64,000 nt of DNA from Amphiduros pacificus (Eukaryota > Annelida > Polychaeta > Phyllodocida > Hesionidae). The position numbers and the translations under genes were made by a program. The notes beneath the pieces are model-generated. The model had not been told where the DNA came from, did not search any database, and was given only the letters and a program-made list of their open reading frames with translations. The stretch lies in contig OX439001.1 of the NCBI GenBank assembly GCA_949316495.1, positions 52,738,556-52,802,555 of the forward strand. The letters are read 5' to 3'. This document shows positions 22,922 to 36,000 of this stretch, piece by piece; positions within the stretch are counted from its first letter, which is position 1, and every line of letters begins with the position of its first letter.

Positions 22922-22933
22922 TATTATTATGGC
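19500..22933 (+). mobile_element. CR1-superfamily LINE (lineage G), nearly complete ORF2
   Basis: Reads from an N-terminal segment with a hydrophobic stretch (19660-19720) into the APE endonuclease: FANWNIQSLQ at 19928, LGFTETWLN at 20011, IIMMGDINLD at 20329, GLSDHFPSC at 20530. RT motifs: NFRPISILP at 21438, DLRKAFDLIDH at 21653, SGVPQGSILGPL at 21807, MYADDST at 21901. The C-terminal NNISQSIRDCESLTTFKSAY is followed by TAA 22749-22751. In-frame stops (for example 20248 and 20893) and frame shifts interrupt it. The 3' tail is a TTA microsatellite at 22902-22930. The RT core differs clearly from the L2-like family (FYGYL ... ERSQCISF), so this is a separate lineage. Confidence 0.87.
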
Positions 22934-23135
22934 AGTGATTTATATAGTTATAGCCTGGTTGTATAAATATGCTTCTCAGACATGTTGTTCAAAAGGGCAT
23001 TGTACAGGTTACTTATGTAACTGTGACTAAGCAGCTGCACTATGAAGAGTGGGGTATTTTATATGCCTCACAGTACGTCAATGCCCCACAAGACAGGTCT
23101 GAGATTGGTAAAAACCCCATATCTGATTGTTCTCT

Positions 23136-23272
<137 letters not shown>

Positions 23273-23479
23273 TGGCTGAGATCAAACCTATTTTTATCAT
23301 TTGGGTCTGCAGACAGCTCATGATCTAAACATCAAATCGATTGGAGCTTAGCCACGCCCACTGAACCGTTGTTTGGCTGCTCGACAAAGCACGTCTATGA
23401 ATACCTAAGGGAAGTCCAGTCAAATGACGTCACTGGGGCGCGGACCGGAATCCCTCCATCAGGACATCTTAAGGCTAAC

Positions 23480-26400
23480 GATCAGACAAAGAAGAATAAG
23501 AATATTTTAATGGAACTGAAAAACTACAGCACAAACATATTCAATAATCTCCCTCAAACTAATGTAAAAAACAATGGACTCGAAATGAACAAAGACACTC
23601 TCAATATAGCGTTCACGAACACGCAAAGTATGGGGAACAAAACTGAAATCATAAATCAATATATATATGAAAACAAAATTGACATTTTCTTCATGAAAGT
23701 TGGCTTAATGAAACCAATGAAAAAAATATAAAATATAAAATTGAAGTCAATAACTATAAAATTAAACATGTTCCAAGGGAATTAAGATCTGGCAGAGGTT
23801 TAGCTGCAATACATCGAGATGAGATAGAAGTAAATAAAATAAATCATGTTCATAAATTGACTCCTATGGAACTAATGGAGATAAATATTAAATCAGATAG
23901 CAAAACATGCACAATTATCACTATCTATAGACCTGAACAATCGGATAAAAATAAATATGAGGCCCGTACCTGAAGGGTTAACCCGTTGTCCTTGTAAATC
24001 TGTGACCGGGGGGGTTGTCATGTCATGGATCTGCGACATGACAATTCAGTGAGGTAGCACTATATCTACTACAACTAGGTCTCATCACGAAATGACTAAA
24101 TTAATGTTGAAAGTGATGTAAACCCCCAAACAAACAAACAAAACAAATATCTATTAACATGAAGTGATATTTATTGGTGACTACAACGTTCACATGAACA
24201 GGCAAGAAATACCAAATGTAGTAAAATTCCTAGAAATACTTGACCTACACAACCTACAAAACTTGATACATGAACCAACACACATACTTGGTAACACACT
24301 TGACCTATTAATTACTAACTTTGGGTCAAACAAAATTGATTACAATGAAGTTGATGAAAAAATTTCAGACCATTACATAATTAAATTTAACATAAGATTA
24401 ACAAATATAAACTTAAGAAAAAAGAAAAAAATAGTGTATAGAAATTATAAAAAATGAAAATAAGTGAATTTATCAAAGATATCGTTGATATGTTTATTAA
24501 AAATCAAACATGATGATAGCGACTTAAATCAACTATTAAGTAAATATAATAAGCTCATCGACATTCTAGACAAGCATGCTCCAATGGCTGATAAAATGGT
24601 CACCATAAGGAAACCAGCTCCATGGCTACCCGAAAATATACATGAACAAAAAGCATATAAAAGAAGACTTGAAAGAAAAATGGACAAAACCGGACTTCAT
24701 ACAGATAAAATACAATATCAAATACAACGAAATAAATACAACAATATGCTTAAAACAGCAAGAAGCAAATACTACGCTGATATGGTGGATATGAACAAAT
24801 CTGACCCGAAAAAATTATTCAGGATTCTTGAAGGACTTCTACACACCAAAGAAGAGACACCCTTCTCGAAAAATGACGATAAGAAAAAATTAGCCACTGA
24901 GTTTAACAATTTTTTCCATGATAAAATAAATGATTTACGAAAAGATATGGATAACATAGGATGTAACAACGACATGAAGGAAATACCGAAATTTAAAAGT
25001 CATCTAGCAACTTTTAAACCGTTGACAACACAAGAAGTAAATAAGCTACTTAGTGAAGCAGCAAAAAAATCCTGTGAGCTAGATCCAATACCGACCTGGC
25101 TTCTTGTTGAATGTCTGGATTCATTACTGACGCTCATAACTGCAATCATAAATAAATCAATAATGTTGGGAGAAATGCCTGAATCATTAAAGATGGCTAT
25201 TATTAGACCGCTTATAAAAAAACTGGGTCTGGAACTCCTGAAAAAGAATTACAGACCAGTTTCAAACTTGGCATACTTATCTAAACTGATTGAAAGGCCT
25301 GTAGCCAAACAGTATGTTCAGCATCTTGTAGCAAATAATATTCAGAGCATGTTCCAATCAACAAGGAATTTCATAGTACTGAAACTGCACTTCTTAAAGT
25401 GCAAAATGATATACTTATGGATATGGACAGAAACAAAACAGTTATGTTAGTTTTATTGGACCTCTCAGCGGCTTTTGACACTATAGACCACAATATACTC
25501 CTAAACAGACCAGACAAAAGTTGTGGAGTTGTCGGTAATGCCCTTTAGTGGTTCAGATCATATTTGTCTGATCGGAAACAATGTGTTACTATTGAGGGAC
25601 AAAGATCCGACAATAGGGATATAAATCATGGTGTCCCACATGGCTCGGTTTTAGGACCTATACTCTTTACATCTTACATGGAACCCCTAAGCTAAATCAT
25701 TAATAACTTCGGTCTAAAACACCACATTTATGCGGATGATATACAGATCTACATCACTATGGACCCTAAATCAAAAGAAGATACAGAATTATCATGTATC
25801 GAAATGGAAAATTGCATAAAAAATGTAAAACAATTTCTTCTAGAAAATAAAATGAAAATTAATGATGGAAAAACAGAATTATTAATTTGTGGAAAAAAAT
25901 CTAATTTTAAGAATAATGAAATCCCAAATGAAATTTTAGTTGGGGAGTCTGTCACTTAAAGGTCCCACAAGGTCAATGACCTTGGTATCATTTTTGATCA
26001 AGAGCTTAACATGAAAAAATCAATCCAGAAAAATGTGTAAAAATGGTTTTTTTCATATTAAAAATATTTCAAGTAGCAGAGATTGCCTGGATAGGAAAAC
26101 AACAAATACTCTCGCACACGTAACCTCAACTATCAATTACGGTAATTCCCTACTTGCAGGATTACCAAAATGCGAGATCTCAAAGTTGCAAAAATTGCAG
26201 ACCTCTGCAGCAAGAGTAGTATGTACAATTAGGAAGCATGAATACATAACTGAAAAACTCAAAGAACTACACTGGCTGCAGGTGGAGGCAAGAATTAACT
26301 TTAAAATAGCTTTATTTACCTGGAAGACACAAAACGACAAGGCACCAGACTACCTAAAACAACTTTTGATAACAAAAATAGGTACTAAATCACTGAGGTC

Positions 26401-26660
26401 CACTGCAAACAATGAGTATGTAGTTCCGAAATCTGATCTCAAAACATACGGGGACAGAGCTTTTGAGATATATGCACCTAAATTGTGGAATGCCCTGCCC
26501 CCAAAGGTGAAAAATAGTAAAACATTAGACTGTTTAAATCACGGCTTAAAACTCATTTATACACAAAGTATACAATACATTAAAAAGCGCCATGAGCAGA
26601 CCTAGTCTGAAATAGCGCTATATAAATGTATTATTATCTTTATTATATCATGTACTGCCT
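23480..26660 (+). mobile_element. L2/CR1-like LINE copy H (AT-rich subfamily), split by a SINE
   Basis: APE start LNIAFTNTQSMGNKTEII at about 23602; after the SINE, IGDYNVHMNR and [29 protein letters not shown] at 25244, [16 protein letters not shown] at 25450, HIYADDIQIYI at 25724. C-terminal YAPKLWNALPPKVKN at 26470; 3' stem-loop GAGCAGACCTAGTCTG with GCGCTATATAAAT at 26592-26627. Several stops and frame shifts. About 17 codons present in the copy at 33577-34465 (between IYRPE and HEV) are missing at the SINE junction, so that insertion was accompanied by a target deletion. Confidence 0.87.
23958..24152 (+). mobile_element. tRNA-headed SINE family 1, 5'-truncated, inside LINE copy H
   Basis: Starts at GAGGCCCGTACC and runs to the AAACAAACAAAC tail; lacks the tRNA head. 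Short AAATAT on both sides may be microhomology or a minimal duplication. Confidence 0.88.
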
Positions 26661-27482
26661 TTATTAGAAGAATCTGATTTTTATACATCCACTCATATAT
26701 GTATTTTTTTCTATTTATTAATTTTCTAGTTAAGTTAAATATGGGATTCATGTTGTATTGTATATAACTGAAAGCCTACAATAAAGATTATTATTATATA
26801 CACAGTTAGGCCAACATTGTATAATTAATTGCTAAATTTAAGCTTCAAAGAAAGTATAGCTTGTTTGGGATGTTGTAACCATTTCACATTTATTGCTGAG
26901 ATTTTTTGGTATTCTAAAAGCATTCAAATTAACTTGACTAGAAATCAACTCCACATCTATTTCAAAATTAAGCAAAAAGAATATGAATGGAGTACCAAAC
27001 AGTTTTGCGTCCTCATCTTTGAAACGATCAGAAGTCAAAGATTACTTCAAAACCTTTGGCAGCGCTGATGAAAATACTTGAGAGGAAGCAGACCTGCTAA
27101 TATCAACATGTTCAATGGATGAGCTTCAAAAGTCCCAGGCCACATACAACATATAAGGCACGTCCCATGAAGGAAAAGTATACCAAATCCATAAAGTATC
27201 AAGACAATGTCAAGAGTCAGTTATTTAATTGGTTATCTTAGATTATACAGCAGATTATGTGTAGAGGTTCATCTACCTACTGTTAGGAATGGGTTCCCTG
27301 CTTTGGTGGGAATTAATCTAATGTGATTTTAAATTTCATATTATAATCTTTATATTCTGCATTTATATTGACATTATCATACATCAGTCAATTTCCATTC
27401 ATATCATTGCAAAGATTCTTTTAATAGCCTTAAATATTTTATTAAAATATATTACAATTAAATATCATTTCTTTCATTTAAG
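26661..27482. other. no gene recognised
   Basis: AT-rich. A short TTA run at 26789-26795 follows the LINE 3' UTR. No exon could be supported. Confidence 0.4.
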
Positions 27483-27701
27483 ATATGTGGAGGAACCTTT
27501 GAGTTTAGTGGACAGAGTTGTAATGAATGTCAGGAAGTGGAGAAATTCATTCCACTGAGACAAGACACCTGGTACACCATGAATGGATCTTTGAATCTGA
27601 CATGGGAAAGAGTAGACACCCTTCATATTGATGATAGGATGATCTTAGTTTGGACATGCAAACAATCAATTGTACAGAAAGCAAGGCTTCCATTAATCTA
27701 A
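27483..27701 (+). pseudogene. possible exon of a secreted protein
   Basis: After a TTTAAG acceptor the frame gives 72 codons before TAA: ICGGTFEFSGQSCNECQEVE at the start, then TWYTMNGSLNLTWERVD and MILVWTC. Four to five cysteines and NGS/NLT glycosylation sites suggest an extracellular, perhaps lipocalin-like protein; that is inference. No intact gene around it was found, so it may be a remnant. Confidence 0.3.
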
Positions 27702-27756
27702 TCAATTGGTCGAGACATAGTGTCTTTCCCTTAACAAGTGGAAAAGCAGTATTGTG

Positions 27757-27813
27757 TTGACATAACAACCCACCCGGTCACAGATTTACAAAGACAACGG
27801 GTTAACCCTTTAG
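27757..27813 (-). mobile_element. SINE family 1 fragment
   Basis: 57 bp matching the central block (GACATAACAACCCACCCGGT ... ACGGGTTAACCC). Both ends missing. Confidence 0.8.
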
Positions 27814-28321
27814 GTAATGTTGGAATGGGAAGGGGAAGACAGGAATGGAGTAAGTCTTTAAGAAGGATATCAGATTGATGTAATCAGCACAGAACATCTA
27901 TGTATTGTTGTCAAAGCAAATGGTGCTTTTGGGATTGTAAAGCCAAGCAGAACAAAATTCAGATGCCAACAATGGTCTGGAATTGGTTCACATACTGATG
28001 TAGAAAAATGGAATAAGGAAGTAAATGTACATGATTAGGACATCGTTCAGGACAGACCACACATAATTTCAATTCCTTTTCATGCAAAAATATCGCACAG
28101 CCATTGACAAAACCAATACCATAAAATAGACCAAAAGTATACCACAAATAAGAAGGCCATCACACACAAGGAGCACAGAATACATGAAAACATAACAATC
28201 ATCTCATACCAAACCTAACCACAGTGTTGTAGTATACACTGTGATGGTCAGGAAGACTTTCATTAAACCTGCATAATAGGCATTGGTTCACATCCAAACC
28301 CCAAACCCATTGAGAGCTGCA

Positions 28322-28644
28322 CTGCAACTGGGAATGACAAGCTGCAGTACATCAAGTTCGTATTATGACCTCCGTAAGGCCTTCAACAGTTTCATAAGGT
28401 AATAAATATGGGTTTCTGTCATGAAACTACTTTTAGTGATTTTAGAAATTTTAGAAACGATTTTAGAAATTTAAGAAATGAAATTTACTGAATATTATGA
28501 GTAGGGAATAAAATATTAATGTAAAGTATCTTGTTTTGCAGACTGTTCACCTGGGATCCAACAACAGACCTTTTGTATGAGGTGTTATATATGGTGTCTG
28601 ATATTATGTATAACCATGGGCTTTTGGAGAGATCTTTTGAGAAG
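28322..28644 (+). pseudogene. possible two-exon fragment of an unrecognised gene
   Basis: Exon ending at 28398 (frame SSYYDLRKAFNSFIR, donor AAG|GTAATA) joins in phase to 28542-28644 (LFTWDPTTDLLYEVLYMVSD onwards, donor AAG|GTAAGT). Splice sites are good and the 103-bp exon is fully open, but I do not recognise the protein. It may belong with 27483-27701. Confidence 0.3.
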
Positions 28645-28649
28645 GTAAG

Positions 28650-30500
28650 TTGAACTCCCTGGGCCTACAAATGACAAAGCCATCATAAAAGGTATATTTA
28701 GCATCTCAATAGTATTTTAGGTCATTGCTGCACATTCTGTGGCTAATAATAAAATAGTTCCTTGACTTAAAGTAACATTTCATCTTTTTTTAATAATAAG
28801 CACAATATTGAATTCTCAGGATTTAGTATGAAAGCTCATGATATATTTCAATTCAGCTTACAAATCCAGATTATAATAGAATCAAATTTTGTCAAGGAAC
28901 AAAGCACAAAGACAGGGCACTGCGCTCTGCCAAGGCAAGAAAACCTCTATATATACAGCTATATATAGCCTCCAAAGCCTGAACTTTCAACAGAATAATG
29001 ATTTGCTGGCAGTGACACCTCAATGTCCATCACTTCAGAACATGTTGAAGGAAATTGGCTCCAGGATTGATGACAGGCACAATTCTCTTTCATTTGAAAG
29101 TAATCATATCATTCCAATAGTAAAATATATTTATTAATAGCATTGTACAGATCTTATCTTATATATTTCAGATACAATGGGTTGTGTTGAGAACACTATC
29201 TAAGGGGTCTTAGATTTGAGTATCAGGCGACAACCAGGTTTTCAAAGTCTTTGATGATATTTTGGTAGGTAAGAATGGACAAAATTGGGTCTATACTTCT
29301 CAATTGAAAATAATCATTCACAAACCTGAACTAGCTTCATTTCATTTCAAATTGATGACTATTACTGTTTTTAACAGAAAATATATGTGGTAGGAAATTA
29401 AATGTTTAGGTCTTGGTTAAAGTGTATGTCCTGCCTTTATCAGGTCAAGTTTATCTCACTGATTGCTGTCATTCAAAGGAGCTCCATCTTCTGCAAAGCA
29501 AGGCACCACTTTTAGTCAATAATTGGAAATAAAACAGGATACATGACCTGATATCCTGCACCTTGGAGAACATTAATCACACTTTTGATATAGAAATGTC
29601 TTCAGGATCCATGTCTGCCCCCATGGAGCAGCTACGAGTATTGTCCAAATTTTCCTAGGACACTGGGAAAGGCACTGTATGAAACTGACATAAAGCTTGA
29701 AACAAATGGTACAAAAGTCTGATCATATCGGGAAAAAATCCTGCCCTGATACTAGGATTATACAGTTTGTTAGCATGGTATTTGCTTGGATTCAATATAG
29801 TGCTTGAGGATGAGACACCACACATCCTAATTAATGTGTTCTTGTTCAGATTTTCAGATTACCTGACTTCCCTATATATCATATATGATAATTGTTGTAA
29901 TCTTTATGAATTTGTTTTGAATAGGGAGCCATCAAGGGTTAAGGAGACATGTTTTCGGGTGGACAGAGAAAATTTATTTCTTTTTATTCTAACATTTCTC
30001 AAAGCAATGATCACAAAAATTAAAACAAATTTTATTTGTAGTCATTATGAGTGGATGGTTTGCTAACGTCAAAAGAACGACTTTTCTTGGTTTTATTTCT
30101 CTTCAAATAATCATAGTGGAAGTCCCAATAATGCCATGTAACAGCTGAGCTCACTGTAACGTGATATGTATGAATATGTTATATGTAAAATAAAAGATAT
30201 GAATAATTCCTTTTGATTTCTTATGAAACTTGTCAGTGATTACAGATAATTTTACAAATAAATTACAGATAATATTTTGTGCATTGAATTTTCTATTTAA
30301 TATTTTAATTCATTCATTTGCACATATCTAAACTCTTTAAAGTTTTATCTAGTAAATATATCTAGTAAAATCCATTGATATATATGCACGGCAATGCTAA
30401 ACTATTGCAATTGTTTTAACTTTGATTTTGTATTTGTCACTAAATCTATTAATTACCAATTAATCATTTATATATTATATTTGATATTAGTTGGGTAACA
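28650..30500. other. no gene recognised
   Basis: AT-rich spacer. A weak plus-strand frame at 28965-29105 (QCPSLQNMLKEIGSRI) could be another remnant exon of the preceding candidate; not supported further. Confidence 0.35.
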
Positions 30501-30504
30501 ATAT

Positions 30505-30898
30505 CTAACAGGCAGAGAACAATGTGTTACAATAGATGGAAAAATATCAGAAAATATGAACATGAATTATGGAGTCCCACAATGCTCTGTATTGAGGCCT
30601 ATACTTTTCACAACTTATATGGAACCCCTATCTGAAATCATAGAAAAGTAAAGTCTAAAGCATCACATACATGCAGATGATACCCAGCATTACACAACCA
30701 TGGATAAAAAATCTCAACAACACACTCAGTTATCATATAAAGAAATGGAAGAATGCATCCGGGATGTTAGGGACTTTTTATTAGAAAATAAAATGAAAAT
30801 AAATAATGGCAAAAATGAATTACTCATATGTGGAAAAGCATCAAACTTTATTACCAATCATATCCCATCTGTAATAAAGGTTGGTGATACAAACATTG
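30505..30898 (+). mobile_element. L2/CR1-like LINE fragment J1 (RT palm)
   Basis: EQCVTIDGKISEN, NYGVPQCSVLRPILF and HADDTQHYTTMD followed by KMKINNGKNELLICGKAS. The YADD motif reads HADD here. Same AT-rich subfamily as copy H. Cut off by the SINE at 30899. Confidence 0.82.
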
Positions 30899-31230
30899 AT
30901 TTGTTTGTTTGTTTGTTTGTTTGTTTGTTTGGGGTTTTACATCACTTTCATTTATTTCAGTTATTTCGTGATGAGACCTACTTGTAGCAGATATAGTGCT
31001 GCCTCACTGAATTGTCATGTCGCAGGTCCTTGACATGACAACCCACCCGGTCACAGATTTACAAGGACAACGGGTTAACCCTTAAGGCACGGGCCTCAGC
31101 CCATATGGGAAATTGTATCATGAGTTCAATCTCGGCACGGCCGGGGTTTGAACCCACGACCTTTGGATCACCACAGAGGAACTGGTGCTAATAAGCTGGC
31201 GCTCTTACCAACCGCGCCACGGCCCGTGGC
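30899..31230 (-). mobile_element. tRNA-headed SINE family 1, full length
   Basis: Complete in reverse: (TTTG)n tail, body and tRNA-like head with B box (GGTTCAAACCC-type) and A box (TGGCGCGGTTGG on the minus strand). Ends GGCCCGTGGC. No clear target-site duplication. Confidence 0.9.
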
Positions 31231-31299
31231 TCAATGTATACGCTCAACCCTATATGAAGAAAATACCTCAATTAAACAAATACCTCAATTAATACCTCA

Positions 31300-32040
31300 A
31301 TTCAGTGGAAAAAACAAGGCACTAATGTTATTATTAAAATCATATGAACATAATAATCAATTAAACCTTGATACAATTCATTTAAGAAATGAAAACAATA
31401 GTGAACACAGGTTACAAATTGAAATAAAGAATAACCACTTGCTTTCAACAAAAACTGAACAAAACTATATGATGCATATTTATTCTAGCGAACATGATTT
31501 AGTGGAGCTCAATCACTTAAGCAGCACGTCGCTCAGTACACTTTTTTAGCATATGCCGGACCTTAATGCAATTGAGTGATCATACACCGGCACATGGATC
31601 AGAAGGAACATATATAGCAAAATCAATGGGACAAAATTCACCAATATTAAACATACAGAAAAAAACAAAAACAGTTTCACAGCCAGCACAGATAGTAATT
31701 GGTTCATGCAATGCACAATCAATCTCTGGGAAATTTTGACTATGAAAGACTATTTCTCAGCAAATGATCTCAATACCCTTTTCATCACAGAATCATGGTT
31801 ACATGAACATGGGGACAACATAGTAACTGACAAACTCAAAGATAGTAGCCTTGACTTGATATCTAGCCCCAGGTTGGGGCGCACAGGGGGCGGAATTGCC
31901 CTGCTATACAAGAAAGAACTGCAATTCAAAGAAAACACTAAACTACAAAACCAAATGTAAAAACAATGGAATTAATGGAGGTTTCACTACTATGCAAAAA
32001 TAAAAAGGTTACTTTCGTGGTCATCTATCGCCCAGAACCA
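31300..32040 (+). mobile_element. L2/CR1-like LINE fragment J2 (APE domain)
   Basis: QIVIGSCNAQSISGKF at 31691, then TLFITESWLHEHGD at about 31770, GRTGGGIALLYKK at 31880 and KKVTFVVIYRPEP ending at 32040. After IYRPEP the sequence switches abruptly, in frame by chance, to ORF1 of another copy. AT-rich subfamily; one stop at 31958. Confidence 0.8.
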
Positions 32041-33096
32041 GTGCAGGTAATGGCTGGTGATCTGGCCACGGCACAACAGACGATAGTAGAGAAGGACGAA
32101 GTTTTTGACTCTTTTCTACCCCAATCGGCTGATGCTGGCATGGACGGCAGAGACTCTCTTACCATGGATCCGAACTTGAAAACCGTCCTCATTTCACTGC
32201 CGAGGAATGGTTTCGAAGACGAAGTAGCCTCCGGCATCTCCAGGACAGATGCAAACACGGGAGCAACCACTGAGTCCTTGGATTTCCTTGCCAGGTGCTC
32301 AGAACGCCTACCTAAAGCCGAGCTCATCGTCATAATTCCTGACATGACTCCCATCTGCGAGGGCGTGAAAGGCGTGAAAGCCTTTACATCCCTCAAACTA
32401 CTTCTTCAGATCGTGTGCTCCAAGGGTCTGATGATCCTTGTTCTCACACCTCCACCTCCCATCAACGCTACCGCCTGCTCTAACTGGATGGTTATGAACA
32501 GGATGCTTAAATTCTGTAAGATCCCGGGATTGACATATCACCGAATGGATTCTTTCTTTGGTGCCCTCAATGCGGCAATTGATGAGGATGGTAATGTGCT
32601 GCCATCTACAGTCGATGAATGGTGTAATATTATCAATTCTTATGTCATCCCGGAGAAGGTTCCTCCAATTAAACCGCCTCAAGAGAAAAGGATGCTACCG
32701 AGTGAGGAAATGGCTTCTTCTCCGTCTTCTCCTAATACTGCATCCTCTTCCACACTCTTTGATGACCGTCTTGCAAAGAAGAAAACTGCCAGCCTCCATC
32801 TCGCCGTGTCACAACGTGACGCTGGCCATTTTATCGGCAAAGGTGGCGACACTGTACAGGATCTCAGGGAAACTACTGGTGCTCGGATTTCTGTAAGGAA
32901 AATCAAAAACAATGGAGAAGATATCAACTTCGTAGATTTATCCGGAACAGAGGACTTTCTTAAAAAAGCTAAAATCGAAATCTGGCCGGAATACGTGAAC
33001 ATTATTACCACTCATAACTCTAACTGTGCCAATACTTTGAACAATATAACCATGCCTGTGTATGATTGTATGTATTGCCCAATCCAAATAACCTAA
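32041..33096 (+). pseudogene. LINE ORF1 with esterase-like core and C-terminal KH domain (copy K)
   Basis: 351 codons open to TAA; the 5' part is cut by the junction with fragment J2, whose ATG frame reads into it by chance. Order: end of coiled coil (TAQQTIVEKDEVFDSFLP); an alpha/beta core with AELIVIIPDMTPI and LMILVLTPPPP strands; LTYHRMDSFFGALNA; Ser/Pro-rich linker; then the KH domain at 32788-32985: LHLAVSQRDAGHFIGKGG, TVQDLRETTGARISV, VDLSGTEDFLKKAKIEI. The GKGG loop is the RNA-contacting GxxG of type I KH folds. Role inferred as RNA chaperone/binding protein of the retrotransposon RNP. The core resembles the esterase (SGNH) region reported for some CR1/L2 ORF1 proteins, without an obvious GDS triad. 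Confidence 0.72.
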
Positions 33097-36000
33097 TTAA
33101 AAATCTTGGTCACTTCGAGTTGTGTTTAGCACCCCCAGCTGACCTAGTTTTGAAACCAAAACAACTATTGCATAACAATCTTGGAGGCCATCCAAGCCTT
33201 TTCACGTGTTCCGGCGTGCAACCACATGTAAACAAAATCTCAACAAAACCCAAAAAAATCACACTAATCTCCTACACTCCAACTCCTCCCAACACTTACT
33301 ATACGTCTCAAATAAAATACATACCAGCCCGATCTGCATCCCTGTGACAGATGGAGGGAGAAGTAGTAGGAGCAAGAATACCACAAAAAGCCTGAACGCT
33401 GAAAAAAGCAGAACTAATCACGTGACTCCTTCTTCTCTAGGGACCCCCGTTGACAAAAGGGGCCCTCGATGGGCAAAAATTATCACGACCCATAACCATA
33501 CTAAAGGTAGGCTTTCATTAAAAAAGGCGAGCCAAGTAAAGAATTACCCATAGACTCCACCAATCAGAACAGCCCATTGGAAAGGCGTGACCTAGTTATA
33601 AACACAACCAAAAGTAGAAATCGCTACAAGACCCTATTTCATGCCCACTGGTGTGATACTACGAGCAACTCATCGAGTAAAATTGAACACAACATATTAC
33701 CCATAAAGGTAAGAACCAATACTTCTATATCACGCACCAGTACACACAAACAACACAAACCTAGCCACCATATCTCTATTGTTTCATGTAATGTCCAGAG
33801 TGTCTCTGGACACTATAAAGGACTACTTCTTCGAACATAACATGGATGCTCTTTTTATGACTGAGACATGATTACATGAAACAGGTGATGAGAGGATTAA
33901 AAATGAACTGGAAAAGGGTTCCCTCAAATTTCACTTGTTCCCTCGGCTCGAACACACGGGGGGCAGCCTGGGTCTGTTACACCGGGTTGAGCTCCCTTTT
34001 GAAACTGATAGGACGAACCAACCCATTGTTAAGACAATGGAGCTGATAAAGGCATCTCTGCTGATTAAGAGCAAGAAGTTCACTTTTGTCACCATCTACA
34101 GACCTGAACCATCTAGTGTAAATAGATACACTTATTCTGAGTTCTATGATGAGTTCACTCAATTACTGGCGCACTATGCGTCTCTTAATCATGAAGTCAC
34201 TTTTCTAGGAGACTACAATTTCCAGGTCAATAAGCCGAATAAATATGATGTCATAAAGTTTAATGACATCCTTGCTACCTTTGACATGAACCAATGGGTA
34301 CATGAACTGACCCATAAGTTGGGAAACACCCTTGATCTAATCATTACCTTCAAGGGGAACAAGTTTCTCAAGAGCCACCTGGTGGATGAGTACATATCGG
34401 ATCATAAGATGATTAAGCTATACCTTGGCATCTCACCCCCCAAACCCCCCAAAAAACTGATATAGTACAGGAACTTTCAGGGACTAGATCTCCAGTCCCT
34501 AAAAAATGACATCAAATCCCTAAATGGTACAAATTCAGCTTGGGAACACTTATCCTTGAATGACATGGTGAATTACGATGACAAGGAACTCACAGCTCTC
34601 ATGGATAAACATGCTCCTATTAAATTCGCCAAGGTCACTGACCGCAAACCTGTACCTTGGATGAGTGATCAATTAAAGCTGGAAAGGTCTCTCAAGAGGA
34701 GGCTTGAGAGGAAAATGAACAAGACTGGCTCTCATATTGATAAAGAATTGTATAACTCTCAGAGAAATAAATACAATTACATGCTGAAATCATCTCAATC
34801 TCCATATTTCTCCAACCTGGTTGATGAAACCAAGCATGACCCTAAAAAACTAGTCAGAGTCATTGATACAGTCATGCACAAGAAAAAGGACATACCAATG
34901 CCCCAATCTGACTGTGAGGTCACTCAAGCTGAGAGGTTCAACACATTCTTTCTTTGAAAAAATAGAAAGGATTCGCCTGGACATTGATATGGCTCCACCC
35001 TGCCCAATTTCGCTACCAGTTGACACTACAAACAATGAGAGCGCAGCTGGTATCGCATGGCTTGAGAGGTTCACCCCTCTAACCATAGAGTATGTGCGAA
35101 AATTAGTCAAGAGGTCTGCAAAGAAGTCATGTGAGCTAGATCCTCTCCCGACTTGGCTCCTAATGGACCTCCTAGATGATCTCCTACCAATAATTACTTC
35201 TATAATAAACAAATCACTACTGGAATCAGCAGTACCTGAAAATATGAAAATAATAATAATAATAAAATTTATATAGGGCTGATACCAGACAAGTCTGTTC
35301 ATAGCGCTGTGTTCAGAACTGAATAAATGAGTTTTCAGTCTACTCTTAAAAGAGATGACTGAGGCACTAGTCCTAATGCTACTCGGCAGAGAGTTCCAGA
35401 GTCTGGGGCCAGCAGAGGAAAAGGCTCTATCCCCTATAGTCTTGTGCCGAGTATTAGGGACCTCTAGGTTGGTGCCGTCATTTGACCTTAGACAGCGTTC
35501 ACCCTGTTTAACCTGGAGAAGATCACATAAGTAAGGTGGAGCCTTACCATTTAGGGCCTTCCAGGTCAAGAGTAGGATTTTGAAATCAATTCTTGCTTGG
35601 ACTGGTAGCCTATGGAGTTCCCTTAATTTTCCTGAAATATGGTCAAATTTCCTAATTTTTCCTACGACACGTTCTGCAGCGTTTTGAACGTATTGTAGTT
35701 TCCTAGTGTCAGATTTAGGAAGACCTGTAAGTAAACCATTTCAATAGTCTAGGGTTTAAGTGACAAAGGCATGGGTAAGTGTTATAGCTGTCTTCTCGTC
35801 TAGACAGTGTCTAATGGCCGCAAGGTTCCTGATGTGGTAGTAGCCCTTCTGGCACATTCTTTTAATCTGAGCCTTCATGTCTAGCCTAGTATCAAGAGTT
35901 ATGCCTAGGTCCACTACAGATTCACTAGGGGTAATGTCAGAGTTGCCCACTGTGATGATGTTTGAGGTACTGCTACCGAAGGCAGTATTGTACCTGTCAG

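Noticed and set aside
19500-22933. LTR retroelement
   Set aside because: No long terminal repeats, protease, integrase or capsid; an APE endonuclease and a microsatellite 3' tail place it among LINEs.
31966-32100. A host fusion gene joining an endonuclease segment to a KH protein
   Set aside because: The join is the chance in-frame junction of two LINE fragments; upstream sequence matches the APE domain and downstream matches ORF1 of another copy.
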